From an uncultured Porphyromonadaceae bacterium (lineage in GTDB: Bacteria > Bacteroidota > Bacteroidia > Bacteroidales > Muribaculaceae), in assembly GCA_900540205.1 (NCBI GenBank), contig UQER01000023.1:1-44276 (forward strand): DNA of 44,276 bases. Direction: 5' to 3'. Positions 17,772 through 26,648 of this stretch are shown in pieces (within the stretch, counting starts at the first letter, position 1; each line of letters starts with the position of its first letter). The position numbers and the translations under genes were made by a program. Under the pieces are notes generated by a model, which worked only from the letters and a program-made list of their open reading frames with translations, had not been told where the DNA came from and ran no database searches.

Positions 17772-19265
17772 ATGAAACTGAAACATATATATGTCGCCAT
17801 GTCGGCGACAGTGGCCATGGCTCTCTGCTCGTGCAGCGACAACGATTACACGGAGCTTGACAAGGGCTCGGCCGAACTGGCTCTCAGCGCCAACAAAACC
17901 GAGGTGGTCCTCAATGAAAGGGACCATGCCGTAGAAGCCCTGTCACTTGCCTGGACCACAGGCACCAACTTCGGCACCGGAGCGCGTATAAGCTACACCC
18001 TTGAACTTGCCGAAGCCGGCACAGGCTTCGCAAATGCCTCCGTCATAAAGGACGCCCAGCAGCAGGTGTACAACTGGAATCCTACCGTCGAGGAGCTCAA
18101 CGACCTCGTCCGTTCGGAATTCGGCGCACAACCGGGCCAGCCCATCGCTCTCGACGCCCGCCTCACGGCTACAGTTAACGGCATCGACGGCGAACAGGTG
18201 GCCGAAAGCCACTTCACGGTGACTCCTTACGAACCCGTAACCACAACGCTCTACCTCATAGGCGACGCCACCCCCAACGGATGGAGTGCAGATAATGCCA
18301 CTGAAATGAGCCGCACGAACAACGGTGTGTTCACCTGGACGGGCAACCTTACTCCCGGTAATTTCAAATTCATTACCACTCTCGGACAATTCCTCCCCTC
18401 CTATAACAATAATGGTGACGGGCAACTCGTTTATAGAACGGCAGATGACCAGCCGGACCTCCAGTTCGCCATCGAAGAGGCTCATTGTTACAAGATTGAT
18501 GTAAATCTGCTCAACCTCACAGTGACATTCACCCAGACCGAAGGCATCACACCGCCCTACTCGCAGATCTATTTCGTGGGCAATGAGACCGACTGGGGCT
18601 TCCGCGAAATGTCGCAGGATCCGCTCGATCCGTTCCTGTTCCGCCTGGGTGTATTCTTCACCAAGGGAGGAGAATTCAAGTTCGGCACAGCCGACGGTTC
18701 ATGGGAGAACATGTACAAGGCAGCTCATGCCAATGCTCCCTACACCGACCCCGAGGTGGAATTCATCAAGGGCTTCGACCCCGACAACAAGTGGGTTCTC
18801 AACGCAGCTGAAACCAATCTGGCCTATAAGATCTGCCTTGACATACGCCCGGGCGCCGAACGTATGCTCATGACACTCTTCACCCCCTACACCGAAATGT
18901 ACATGGTGGGCGACGCCACTCCCAACGGATGGGACCTCGGCAACGCCACCCCCATGACCCAGGATGCTTCGGACCCCAACATCTTCACCTGGAGCGGACA
19001 TCTCAACGCAGGTGAAATGAAATTCTCCCCCGACAAGCAGGAGGACTGGAACGGAGCATGGTTCCTCGCAGCATCCGAAGGAGAGGCTCCCACCGGCACA
19101 ACCCAGAAAGTCATCTTCATCAACAAGAGCGACGACGGGTGTCAGGAGCAATACAAGGATATTTCCGTAGGTGGTGTCGACCTCAAATGGCGCATAACCG
19201 ACGCGGGCAACTACACGGTAACCCTCAACCAGCTTCTGGAAGAAGTGGTGATTGCCCGGAATTAA
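17772..19265 (+). CDS. SusE-like surface glycan-binding lipoprotein with three binding modules
   Basis: This 497-residue lipoprotein has a lipobox LCSC (Cys21) followed by acidic SDND, which suggests surface display. An N-terminal SusE-type Ig-like domain runs to about residue 155 (SLAWTTGTNFGTGARISYTLEL). Three carbohydrate-binding modules follow, each starting with a Y-x-x-G-x-x-x-x-x-W strand: LYLIGDATPNGW (about 160), IYFVGNETDWGF (about 265) and MYMVGDATPNGW (about 376). Modules 1 and 3 share the ten-residue run GDATPNGW plus NAT and look like a duplication. The protein is a glycan-binding helper for SusCD rather than an enzyme. It begins 23 bases after the SusD-like gene and ends 22 bases before the dextranase. 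Confidence 0.88.
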   Translation: MKLKHIYVAMSATVAMALCSCSDNDYTELDKGSAELALSANKTEVVLNERDHAVEALSLAWTTGTNFGTGARISYTLELAEAGTGFANASVIKDAQQQVYNWNPTVEELNDLVRSEFGAQPGQPIALDARLTATVNGIDGEQVAESHFTVTPYEPVTTTLYLIGDATPNGWSADNATEMSRTNNGVFTWTGNLTPGNFKFITTLGQFLPSYNNNGDGQLVYRTADDQPDLQFAIEEAHCYKIDVNLLNLTVTFTQTEGITPPYSQIYFVGNETDWGFREMSQDPLDPFLFRLGVFFTKGGEFKFGTADGSWENMYKAAHANAPYTDPEVEFIKGFDPDNKWVLNAAETNLAYKICLDIRPGAERMLMTLFTPYTEMYMVGDATPNGWDLGNATPMTQDASDPNIFTWSGHLNAGEMKFSPDKQEDWNGAWFLAASEGEAPTGTTQKVIFINKSDDGCQEQYKDISVGGVDLKWRITDAGNYTVTLNQLLEEVVIARN

Positions 19266-19287
19266 CCTTTATTACACACAATCCAAC

Positions 19288-21105
19288 ATGCCAAAAATGA
19301 ATCTACTTATCGCAGGACTGCTTATTCTCTCCACAGCCTGCAGCAACAGTGACGACACTCCAGAACCCGCACCCTCCCCCGTTCCGGGGGGAGGGCCCTC
19401 CGGCGGGGTCGAATCGGTGACTCCCATCCGTTCGAACCTCTCGGTCGAACTAAACACCGACAAAGCATGCTACGCCCCGGGCGAGGCCGTGCGTTTCACA
19501 GCTTCCGAAGTTCCCGCCGGCGCACGCATCCGCTACCGCAACGGAGCCGAAGTGATCAAGGACGAACCTCTCACCGCAACCTCATGGACATGGACACCCG
19601 CCGGGGCCGATTTCACCGGCTACATGGCTGAAGTGTACCGTCAGGAACAGGACAACAGCGAGACCGTTCTCGGAACCATAGCCGTTGACGTGTCGAGCGA
19701 CTGGACACGTTTCCCCCGCTACGGCTTCGTGGCCACCTTCGACGGTTCGAAACTCTCCGACGGTGTAATCGAAAACGAGATGGCCTACCTCAACCGCTGC
19801 CACATCAACGGCGTGCAGTTCCAGGACTGGCACAACAAGCACCACTGGCCTCTTGGCGGCACACGCGACAATCTGCTCGACGTCTACAAGGACATCGCCA
19901 ACCGCGACGTGTACACTTCGGTGGTGAAAAAGTACATCGACGTGCAGCATGGTCTCGGAATGAAATCCATGTTCTACAACCTCTGCTTCGGTGCTCTCGA
20001 CGATGCCGCAACGGACGGTGTGAAAGAGGAATGGTACGCCTTCCGCAACACCAGCCGCGGCGACAAGGACATGCACTCGCTCCCCTCATCATGGAAAAGC
20101 AGCATCTACCTTGTCGACCCCTCCAACACCGAATGGCAGCAGTACATCGGCGACCGCAACGACGATGTCTATGCCAATTTCGCTTTCGACGGCTATCAGA
20201 TCGACCAGCTCGGCCAGCGCGCCGACCTCTACGACTGGAACGGCACTAAAATCAACCTCCCCAAAGGGTATGGCTCGTTTATCGATGCAATGAAAACCCG
20301 CCATCCGGAGAAACGTCTGGTGATGAACGCCGTGAGCAGCTACGGAGCCTCGCAGATTGCAGGTTCGGGCAAAGTGGACTTCTGCTACAACGAAGTATGG
20401 GGCGACGAACCCGATTTCGAGGACCTTCACAGAATCATAAAGGCAAACGACACCTACAGCTCCAACTCGCTGCGCACGGTGTTTGCAGCCTACATGAACT
20501 ATGACAAGGCCGGAAGCACCAGCGGCGAGTTCAACACCCCCGGTATCCTTATGGCCGATGCCGTGATGATGGCTCTCGGCGGCTCGCACCTCGAGCTGGG
20601 CGACCACATGCTCTCGCGCGAATATTTCCCTGCCTCTCCCCTGGCAATGACCGAGGAGCTGCGCACCGCCATGATTCGCTACTACGACTTCATGACCGCT
20701 TACCAGAATCTGCTGCGCGGCACTTCCACGCAGTCTGAATTCCAGTCAGGGCTTGCATGCGCCGACGCCTCGAAAAAGGTCTCGGTGGCCGCATGGCCGC
20801 CGAAACGCGGCAACGTCACCACGTATGCCCGCAAAGTGGGTAACGCCGATGTGATTCATCTGCTCAACTTCCGCAATATCGACAACCTGAGCTGGCGCGA
20901 CCTCAACGGCACACGCACCGCACCGCGCCTCACCCTCGACCTCCCGCTCACGGTGGATTATCCCACCAAGGTGAACCGCATCTGGACGGCATCGCCCGAC
21001 TATCACGGGGGCGCCGTGGTGGAACTCCCCTTCACCCAGACCGACGGGAAAGTGACCTTCACCCTCCCCTCGCTCAAATACTGGGCAATGATCGTAATCG
21101 AATAA
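19288..21105 (+). CDS. GH66 dextranase (surface lipoprotein)
   Basis: This 605-residue glycoside hydrolase family 66 enzyme should cut internal alpha-1,6 bonds in dextran. I start it at the ATG at 19288, which gives a clean lipoprotein signal (MPKMNLLIAGLLILSTAC, Cys18, then acidic SNSDD); an ATG at 19252 would overlap the previous gene. An Ig-like domain (about 45-145) precedes the TIM barrel, which begins RFPRYGFVATFDGSKL. The likely nucleophile is Asp306 in FAFDGYQIDQLG and the acid/base Glu369 in FCYNEVWGDEP, 63 residues apart, which fits the family. There is no large CBM35 insertion of the kind found in cyclodextran-forming relatives, so a plain endo-dextranase is more likely. It is fourth in the operon. 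Confidence 0.9.
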   Translation: MPKMNLLIAGLLILSTACSNSDDTPEPAPSPVPGGGPSGGVESVTPIRSNLSVELNTDKACYAPGEAVRFTASEVPAGARIRYRNGAEVIKDEPLTATSWTWTPAGADFTGYMAEVYRQEQDNSETVLGTIAVDVSSDWTRFPRYGFVATFDGSKLSDGVIENEMAYLNRCHINGVQFQDWHNKHHWPLGGTRDNLLDVYKDIANRDVYTSVVKKYIDVQHGLGMKSMFYNLCFGALDDAATDGVKEEWYAFRNTSRGDKDMHSLPSSWKSSIYLVDPSNTEWQQYIGDRNDDVYANFAFDGYQIDQLGQRADLYDWNGTKINLPKGYGSFIDAMKTRHPEKRLVMNAVSSYGASQIAGSGKVDFCYNEVWGDEPDFEDLHRIIKANDTYSSNSLRTVFAAYMNYDKAGSTSGEFNTPGILMADAVMMALGGSHLELGDHMLSREYFPASPLAMTEELRTAMIRYYDFMTAYQNLLRGTSTQSEFQSGLACADASKKVSVAAWPPKRGNVTTYARKVGNADVIHLLNFRNIDNLSWRDLNGTRTAPRLTLDLPLTVDYPTKVNRIWTASPDYHGGAVVELPFTQTDGKVTFTLPSLKYWAMIVIE

Positions 21106-21112
21106 ACGCGAC

Positions 21113-21158
21113 GAGGGTGTTGCATAACCCCGGAATCCGGCAGTTTTGCAACATCCTC
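21113..21158 (+). repeat. Palindromic repeat (family A, copy 1) between GH66 and GH97 genes
   Basis: Arms GAGGGTGTTGCA (21113-21124) and TGCAACATCCTC (21147-21158) pair along 12 bases with one G-T step. The interior holds CCGGAATCCGGCAG. A related element in the opposite orientation lies at 41210-41270 after radA. It starts 8 bases past the dextranase stop and could reduce transcription or protect the upstream mRNA end. Confidence 0.6.
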
Positions 21159-21193
21159 TCCATTATCCTCCTTCAAAACTCCCAAACAGCAAA

Positions 21194-23299
21194 ATGACAT
21201 ACCGATTTTTAACAGCAGCACTGGCAGCGATGCCGCTTTTGGCCGCCGCAGTGGATGTGACCTCGCCCGACGGACGGATCATGGTGTCGGTCGACACCCC
21301 CGACGGGGTGCCCACCTACTCCATGACCTTCGACGGCAAGACCGTGGTGCGCCCCTCGCATCTCGGGCTCGAACTGGCCGACGCGCCCGACCTCATGAAA
21401 GGCTTTGAAATCATCGGCACTAAAACCGGATCCACCGACGAGACATGGCAGCCCGTATGGGGCGAGACACGCGACATCCGCAACCATTACAACGAACTCC
21501 TGGTGGAGATGAAACAGCCGGAGACCGACCGGTTCATGAACCTCCGCTTCCGCGTGTACGACGACGGCATGGGATTCCGCTACGAATTCCCGCAGCAGAA
21601 GAACCTTGTGTACTTCGTGGTGAAAGAGGAGCACTCGCAGTTCGGCATGGACGGCGACCACACAGCATGGTGGATTGCCGGCGACTACGACACGCAGGAA
21701 TACGATTACACTGAATCGCGCCTGTCGGAAATCCGCTCGCTCATGCAGGGCGCCATCACAAGCAACGCCTCGCAGACTCAGTTCTCACCCACCGGCGTGC
21801 AGACCTCCCTGCAACTGAAAACCGACGACGGCCTCTACATCAACATCCACGAAGCAGCGCTGGTTGACTATTCGTGCATGCACCTCAACCTCGACGACAA
21901 GAACATGGTGTTCGAATCGTGGCTCACACCCGATGCCAAGGGGAACAAGGCCTACATGCAGGCGCCTGCCAAGACCCCGTGGCGCACGGTGATGGTGAGC
22001 GACGATGCCCGAGACATGCTCGCATCCAACCTCATCCTCAACCTCAACGAACCCTGTGCCTACGAGGACACTTCATGGATCAAGCCCGTGAAGTATGTGG
22101 GCGTATGGTGGGAGATGATCGGCCACGGCAAGGAGTGGAGCTACACCTACGACCTCCCCTCCGTGAAACTCGACACAATCGACTACAGCAAGACCAAGCC
22201 TCACGGCCGCCATCCGGCCAACACCGAGAACGTGAAGCGCTACATCGACTTCGCCGCAGAGCATGGTTTCGACCAGGTGCTCGTGGAAGGCTGGAACGTG
22301 GGTTGGGAGGACTGGTTCGGACACTCCAAGGACTATGTGTTCGATTTCGTCACCCCCTACCCCGACTTCGACCTTGAAGGGCTCAACAAATATGCCGCCT
22401 CGAAAGGCGTCAAGCTGATGATGCACCACGAAACCTCCGGATCGGTGCGCAACTATGAGCGCCACATGGAGCAGGCCTACAATCTGATGAACAAATACGG
22501 CTACAACGCCGTGAAGAGCGGCTATGTGGGCGACATGATTCCGCGCGGCGAGCATCACTACGGCCAATGGCTCAACAACCATTACCTCTATGCCGTGAAG
22601 GAAGCCGCCAAGCATAAAATCATGGTTAATGCCCATGAGGCAGTGCGTCCCACCGGTCTGTGCCGCACATATCCCAACCTCATCGGCAACGAATCGGCAC
22701 GCGGTACGGAATACGAGTCGTTCGCGGGCAACAAGCCCTCGCACACCACGGTGCTCCCCTTCACCCGCCTGCAGGGCGGCCCGATGGACTACACTCCCGG
22801 CATCTTCGAGATGAACATGCAGAAAGTCAACCCCAACAGCGTGGGACACGTGAACAGCACCCTCGCCCGCCAGCTCGCCCTGTATGTCACCATGTACAGC
22901 CCGCTGCAGATGGCGGCCGACGTGCCCGAATCGTATGAGCGTTTCATGGATGCCTTCCAGTTCATCAAGGATGTGGCTGTTGACTGGGACGACAGCAAAT
23001 ACCTCGAGGCCGAGCCCGGACGCTACATCGTGGCGGCACGCAAAGCCAAGGGCACCGACAACTGGTTTGTGGGCTGCACCGCCTCCGAGCATGGCCACGC
23101 CACCCGCCTGCCGCTCGATTTCCTCGACAAGGGGCGCAAATACGAGGCAGTGATCTATGCCGACGCTCCCGACGCGCATTATCTCACCAATCCGCAGGCC
23201 TACACCATCACCCGCAAAGAGGTCACCTCCAAAACCAAGCTCGACCTCAAGGCCGCGCCCGGCGGAGGGTTCGCAATCTCCATAACCCCCAAACAGTAA
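21194..23299 (+). CDS. GH97 alpha-glucosidase, inverting SusB type (periplasmic)
   Basis: This 701-residue protein has a plain signal peptide (MTYRFLTAALAAMPLLAAA) with no lipobox, so it should be periplasmic. Three glutamates match the inverting enzyme SusB in both context and spacing. Glu413 (MMHHETSG) and Glu482 (VNAHEAVRPTG) are 69 apart, as are SusB Glu439 and Glu508. Glu506 (ARGTEYE) is 24 further on, as is SusB Glu532. Glu500 (GNESAR) matches a SusB calcium ligand. The glycine in KSGYVGD, where retaining members carry the Asp nucleophile, also supports inversion. It would release glucose from imported oligosaccharides. I start it at the ATG at 21194; an ATG at 21146 lies inside the palindromic repeat and precedes no signal peptide. 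Confidence 0.93.
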   Translation: MTYRFLTAALAAMPLLAAAVDVTSPDGRIMVSVDTPDGVPTYSMTFDGKTVVRPSHLGLELADAPDLMKGFEIIGTKTGSTDETWQPVWGETRDIRNHYNELLVEMKQPETDRFMNLRFRVYDDGMGFRYEFPQQKNLVYFVVKEEHSQFGMDGDHTAWWIAGDYDTQEYDYTESRLSEIRSLMQGAITSNASQTQFSPTGVQTSLQLKTDDGLYINIHEAALVDYSCMHLNLDDKNMVFESWLTPDAKGNKAYMQAPAKTPWRTVMVSDDARDMLASNLILNLNEPCAYEDTSWIKPVKYVGVWWEMIGHGKEWSYTYDLPSVKLDTIDYSKTKPHGRHPANTENVKRYIDFAAEHGFDQVLVEGWNVGWEDWFGHSKDYVFDFVTPYPDFDLEGLNKYAASKGVKLMMHHETSGSVRNYERHMEQAYNLMNKYGYNAVKSGYVGDMIPRGEHHYGQWLNNHYLYAVKEAAKHKIMVNAHEAVRPTGLCRTYPNLIGNESARGTEYESFAGNKPSHTTVLPFTRLQGGPMDYTPGIFEMNMQKVNPNSVGHVNSTLARQLALYVTMYSPLQMAADVPESYERFMDAFQFIKDVAVDWDDSKYLEAEPGRYIVAARKAKGTDNWFVGCTASEHGHATRLPLDFLDKGRKYEAVIYADAPDAHYLTNPQAYTITRKEVTSKTKLDLKAAPGGGFAISITPKQ

Positions 23300-23331
23300 A
23301 TTCCGGGGAAAAGCCTGCAACCATGCTTTAC

Positions 23332-23373
23332 GGCGCTGTGACCATCTTTTTAAACGAAGGCACAGCGCCTTTT
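23332..23373 (+). terminator. Terminator of the glucan utilization operon
   Basis: A perfect 9-base stem GGCGCTGTG (23332-23340) and CACAGCGCC (23361-23369) is followed by TTTT. The loop is 20 bases long. It lies 33 bases after the GH97 stop and separates the operon from the sugar kinase. Confidence 0.7.
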
Positions 23374-23439
23374 CATGTCAAGCACCCGCAAAGGATGCAC
23401 AGAATGCCGGGGTGCACTCAGGTAAGCACGCCACCTGAA

Positions 23440-23482
23440 GCGTTGCCTTATGTTTATTCTGCAGCGTGGCCTTATGTTTATT
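23440..23482 (+). repeat. Pair of 19-base direct repeats upstream of the sugar kinase
   Basis: GCGTTGCCTTATGTTTATT (23440-23458) recurs at 23464-23482 with one difference (T to G at its fifth base). The copies are 24 bases apart, start to start. The second copy ends 37 bases before the -7 box at 23520, a position suited to an activator or repressor site. Confidence 0.7.
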
Positions 23483-23519
23483 TATGAGTACAAAGCAACC
23501 GGCGTATCATATTTTTTGT

Positions 23520-23527
23520 TATCTTTG
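23520..23527 (+). promoter_or_regulatory. -7 promoter box of the ROK kinase gene
   Basis: TATCTTTG matches TAnnTTTG exactly. Transcription would start near 23534, about 50 bases before the ATG. No TTTG or GTTG lies at the expected -33 position, which fits a promoter that needs an activator bound upstream. Confidence 0.55.
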
Positions 23528-23584
23528 CCCTGAAGATAACATCAAAAATACATCTAAAACCAAAACTTAATATCTTACCTTAAA

Positions 23585-24607
23585 ATGAGCAAACCATATG
23601 TAGTCGGAATCGACATCGGCGGAACAAACACTGTGTTCGGAATTGTCGACGCACGCGGTGCCGTAATCGCAAGTTCCTCAATCAAAACACGCAAACACGC
23701 TGCGGTCGAAGATTATATCGATGAACTGCACACCGAGCTTTCAAAACTTATCACAGAACATAATGCCGACGACAAAATTCACGGCATCGGTATAGGCGCA
23801 CCCAACGCCAACTACTACACCGGCAACATCGAGGACGGTGTCAACCTCCCCTGGCCCACCCCGATACCTCTGGCTCAGCTTGTGGCCGACAAATTCGGCA
23901 TTCCCGTATCCGTGACCAACGATGCCAACGCCGCCGCAATCGGCGAAATGACCTATGGCGCGGCACGCGGACTCAAGGATTTCATCATGATCACCCTCGG
24001 CACTGGCGTGGGTTCCGGCATCGTGATAAACGGCCAGCTTGTCTACGGACACGACGGTTTTGCCGGCGAGCTCGGCCACGTGACCATGAAGCGCAACAAC
24101 GGGCGCCTCTGCGGCTGCGGACGCACCGGATGCCTCGAAACTTATTGCTCGGCAACCGGCGTGGCACGCACCGCCCGCGAATTCCTTGAGGCGCGTCCCA
24201 GCGACGAGTCGCTGCTGCGCAACATGCAGATTGACGACATAACTTCGAAAGACGTTTACGATGCAGCTGTGGCCGGCGATCAGCTCGCAAAAGATATCTT
24301 CAACTTCACCGGCGAAATTCTCGGTCAGGCTCTGGCCGATTTCACCGCTTTCTCAGCTCCCGAAGCGTTCGTTATCTTCGGCGGTCTGGCCAAAAGCGGT
24401 GAGATGCTGATGAAGCCTTTGAGAAACTCGTTCGAGAATCATGTGATGAATCTTTGGAAAGGTAAAGTGAAAATCCTGGTATCGGAGCTGAAGGAAGCCG
24501 ATGCGGCAGTGCTCGGCGCAAGCGCTCTGGGTTGGGAAGCCCGCATCCTGCCCACCCCGGCTGCCGCTGCCCCCGTGGCACCTGCTGCTCCCGCCACGCA
24601 GGCCTGA
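23585..24607 (+). CDS. ROK-family sugar kinase, probable glucokinase
   Basis: This 340-residue cytoplasmic kinase should phosphorylate glucose with ATP. The ATP-binding motif DIGGTNT (10-16), the catalytic Asp113 in TNDANAAAIG, and the ROK zinc motif (His165 in GELGHVT; Cys176, Cys178 and Cys183 in CGCGRTGCLE) are all present. It follows the glucan operon on the same strand but has its own promoter and sits after a terminator, so it can also be made independently. By context it handles glucose released by the GH97 enzyme. An odd feature is the C-terminal tail of about 19 residues made almost only of Ala, Pro, Val and Thr (PTPAAAAPVAPAAPATQA), which is not part of the ROK fold. Other hexoses are possible substrates. 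Confidence 0.88.
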   Translation: MSKPYVVGIDIGGTNTVFGIVDARGAVIASSSIKTRKHAAVEDYIDELHTELSKLITEHNADDKIHGIGIGAPNANYYTGNIEDGVNLPWPTPIPLAQLVADKFGIPVSVTNDANAAAIGEMTYGAARGLKDFIMITLGTGVGSGIVINGQLVYGHDGFAGELGHVTMKRNNGRLCGCGRTGCLETYCSATGVARTAREFLEARPSDESLLRNMQIDDITSKDVYDAAVAGDQLAKDIFNFTGEILGQALADFTAFSAPEAFVIFGGLAKSGEMLMKPLRNSFENHVMNLWKGKVKILVSELKEADAAVLGASALGWEARILPTPAAAAPVAPAAPATQA

Positions 24608-24635
24608 CCCACTGCATACACGCCACATAAACTAC

Positions 24636-24672
24636 GCAGCGCCGTGTCCCGGACTAAGGGACACGGCGCTGC
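24636..24672. terminator. Bidirectional terminator between ROK kinase and EamA genes
   Basis: A perfect 15-base stem GCAGCGCCGTGTCCC (24636-24650) and GGGACACGGCGCTGC (24658-24672) encloses a 7-base loop. It lies midway between two convergent genes. U-tracts are poor on both sides, so strong structure rather than a U-run would do the work. Confidence 0.65.
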
Positions 24673-24690
24673 GCGGTTTATTATCAAGGC

Positions 24691-25647
24691 TCAACCCCGG
24701 CGCAAAGCCTCACGCCGTGTCATGTAGTCGCCCAGCCAGAGGCCGCCGATAATGAGGCACGCGCCGAAGCAACCCATCAGCGTGATGGGGTCGTTTGCAA
24801 ACAGTATGGCCGCAATCACCATTGTGGCTATAGGCTGCACATACAGATAATTGTTGGTGGTTATGGCGCCGAGAACGCCCATAACCGCCGACCAAAGTAT
24901 GTAGGCCGTCATGGAGCATACAACTCCAAGAAACAGCAGATTGCCCAGCACGTCGGGGCGCAGGAGCACCTGAGGCGACGATGCCGGCTCTGCCGACACC
25001 ATCCAGAACGGCAACGCCGTTATCAGCCCGTAGAAAAACGTCTTGCGTGTGATGAATTGCGCCGAGTAGGTGACGTTAAGCCTGCGGAGCACCACCGAAT
25101 AGATGGCCCATGCGAATGCCGCACCCAGCGCCAGGAAATTACCGATCATGGCACTCGCGCCACCTGAAGTCTGGGCCGAGAAATCCAGACCGTCCTTGAA
25201 CACGATGCATCCCACGCCGAGGAAGGCTATCACCGAACCTATGTAGGTCCACTTCCCGGGGCGTTCAGATTTGTAGAGCGCCCCCACAAGCAATGTGGTG
25301 AGCAGCGGCGACAATGTGGTGATCATGGACACATCGCTCACACGGGTGTAGTTTACGGCAGTGTTTTCCGCGATAAAATAAATGGAGCCGCCACACAGGC
25401 CGCAGACGGCAAAAAACAGCTCGTCGCGCCAGCTGTCGGCGAGCAGTTTCTTATGGCACGCTATGAGCACCAGCGTATAGGCCAGAACAAAACGGTAGAT
25501 ATAAATCTCCACGGGGCCGAGTCCGTTGTTCGTCAGCACCTTCGTGCTCACGAACGATGCGCCCCACGCCACAACTACAAGCAGTGCGCAAAAATGGCTT
25601 ATAAGACGTGTTTTCCCGGTATTGCCCTTCCAAATTGACGAAGCCAT
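24691..25647 (-). CDS. EamA-family (drug/metabolite superfamily) membrane transporter
   Basis: This 318-residue inner membrane protein has about ten hydrophobic helices arranged as two EamA repeats. The first begins CALLVVVAWGASFVSTKVL and includes YFIAENTAVNYTRVSDVSMITTLSPL. The second begins MIGNFLALGAAFAWAIYSVVLRRL and includes AYILWSAVMGVLGAITTNNYLYVQPI. Family members export or import small metabolites such as amino acids, nucleosides or drugs; nothing in the sequence fixes the substrate. The N-terminus is cytoplasmic and basic. It appears monocistronic and converges on the sugar kinase gene. The 252 bases upstream (25648-25899) hold a small GC hairpin but no clear minus-strand promoter. 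Confidence 0.88.
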   Translation of the reverse strand: MASSIWKGNTGKTRLISHFCALLVVVAWGASFVSTKVLTNNGLGPVEIYIYRFVLAYTLVLIACHKKLLADSWRDELFFAVCGLCGGSIYFIAENTAVNYTRVSDVSMITTLSPLLTTLLVGALYKSERPGKWTYIGSVIAFLGVGCIVFKDGLDFSAQTSGGASAMIGNFLALGAAFAWAIYSVVLRRLNVTYSAQFITRKTFFYGLITALPFWMVSAEPASSPQVLLRPDVLGNLLFLGVVCSMTAYILWSAVMGVLGAITTNNYLYVQPIATMVIAAILFANDPITLMGCFGACLIIGGLWLGDYMTRREALRRG

Positions 25648-25837
25648 AAAAATTTTATGCTTTTAGTGTCGATTCTTTATTGTTTTCCCTCCCCATTGGC
25701 GAAATTAAGCATTTTCCGGCAATCCTCAAAAAAAGATTGTCAGCTGTTAAAAATTTTTTCATGGCCCACGTAGAATAAGCCGGATTCCACGCAGGCCATC
25801 TCCGGCTGACGGATGTGCAAACAAAACAACGGCCGAA

Positions 25838-25867
25838 GTTGTATTTAATAGAAAAAACGTAACTTTG
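25838..25867 (+). promoter_or_regulatory. Promoter of the OmpA-like gene
   Basis: GTTG (25838-25841) is followed by 18 bases and TAACTTTG (25860-25867), a perfect -7 box. Transcription should start near 25874, giving a leader of about 26 bases. Confidence 0.6.
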
Positions 25868-25899
25868 CAACGAAACACTAACACTAACAACATAACGAC

Positions 25900-26595
25900 A
25901 TGAAATCATTAAAGACTATCTGCTGCGCTGCCCTGGCAGCCGGAATGCTCCTCTCAGGATGCTCGTCAATGACCAACACCGGTAAAGGCGCCCTCATCGG
26001 CGGCGGTGGCGGCGGCGCTCTCGGCGCAGGCATCGGCGCTCTGATCGGAGGCGGCAAAGGCGCAGCCATCGGTTCGGCAATCGGTGCTGCTGTCGGTGCC
26101 GGCGCAGGCGCTCTGATCGGCAAGAAAATGGACAAACAGGCTGCCGAACTCCAGCAGCAGCTCAAGGACGCCCAGGTTCAGACTGTAACCGACAACAACG
26201 GTCTCCAGGCCATCAAGGTCACTTTCCCCGGCGGCATCCTCTTCCCCACCAACGGCACTTCGCTCAGCGCCAACGCCCAGACCGAACTGGCCCAGTTCGC
26301 CAACTCCCTCCGTCAGAATCCCGACACCAACGTGCAGATCTACGGCTTCACCGACAACACCGGCTCTATGGAGGTTAACACACGCGTCAGCAACGGCCGC
26401 GCGGCATCCGTGGAGAGCTTCCTTGCCAACAGCGGCATCTCGCCCACCCGTCTCAGCGCACAGGGCATCCCCATGGCCGACTATGTGGCATCGAACGACA
26501 CTGCTGCCGGACGCGCACAGAACCGCCGTGTGGAAATCTACATCACCGCCGACCAGAACATGATCAACCAGGCCAACGCAGGCACCCTGCAGTAA
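25900..26595 (+). CDS. OmpA-domain lipoprotein with glycine zipper (YiaD-like)
   Basis: This 231-residue lipoprotein has a signal ending LLSGC (Cys21). Residues 28-78 form a glycine-zipper segment (repeated GALIGG, GAGIGALIGG and GAAVGAGAG units) that can pack in or against the membrane, followed by a short coiled segment (KQAAELQQQLKDAQ). The C-terminal OmpA domain (about 105-215) binds peptidoglycan. It has FPTNGTSLSANAQTELAQFA, the VQIYGFTDNTGSMEVNTRVSNGRAASV motif, and GRAQNRRVEIYI with the Asp and Arg that contact diaminopimelate. It tethers the outer membrane to the cell wall. It has its own promoter and a strong downstream terminator. Confidence 0.92.
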   Translation: MKSLKTICCAALAAGMLLSGCSSMTNTGKGALIGGGGGGALGAGIGALIGGGKGAAIGSAIGAAVGAGAGALIGKKMDKQAAELQQQLKDAQVQTVTDNNGLQAIKVTFPGGILFPTNGTSLSANAQTELAQFANSLRQNPDTNVQIYGFTDNTGSMEVNTRVSNGRAASVESFLANSGISPTRLSAQGIPMADYVASNDTAAGRAQNRRVEIYITADQNMINQANAGTLQ

Positions 26596-26648
26596 GCCGT
26601 GTGCTGCAGCCCGTTTGTGCGGGCTAAACACATCATCACAACATAACC

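Noticed and set aside
23440..23482. Possible short CRISPR array
   Set aside because: There are only two copies with a 5-base gap, no further repeats and no cas genes. A regulatory site is a better reading.
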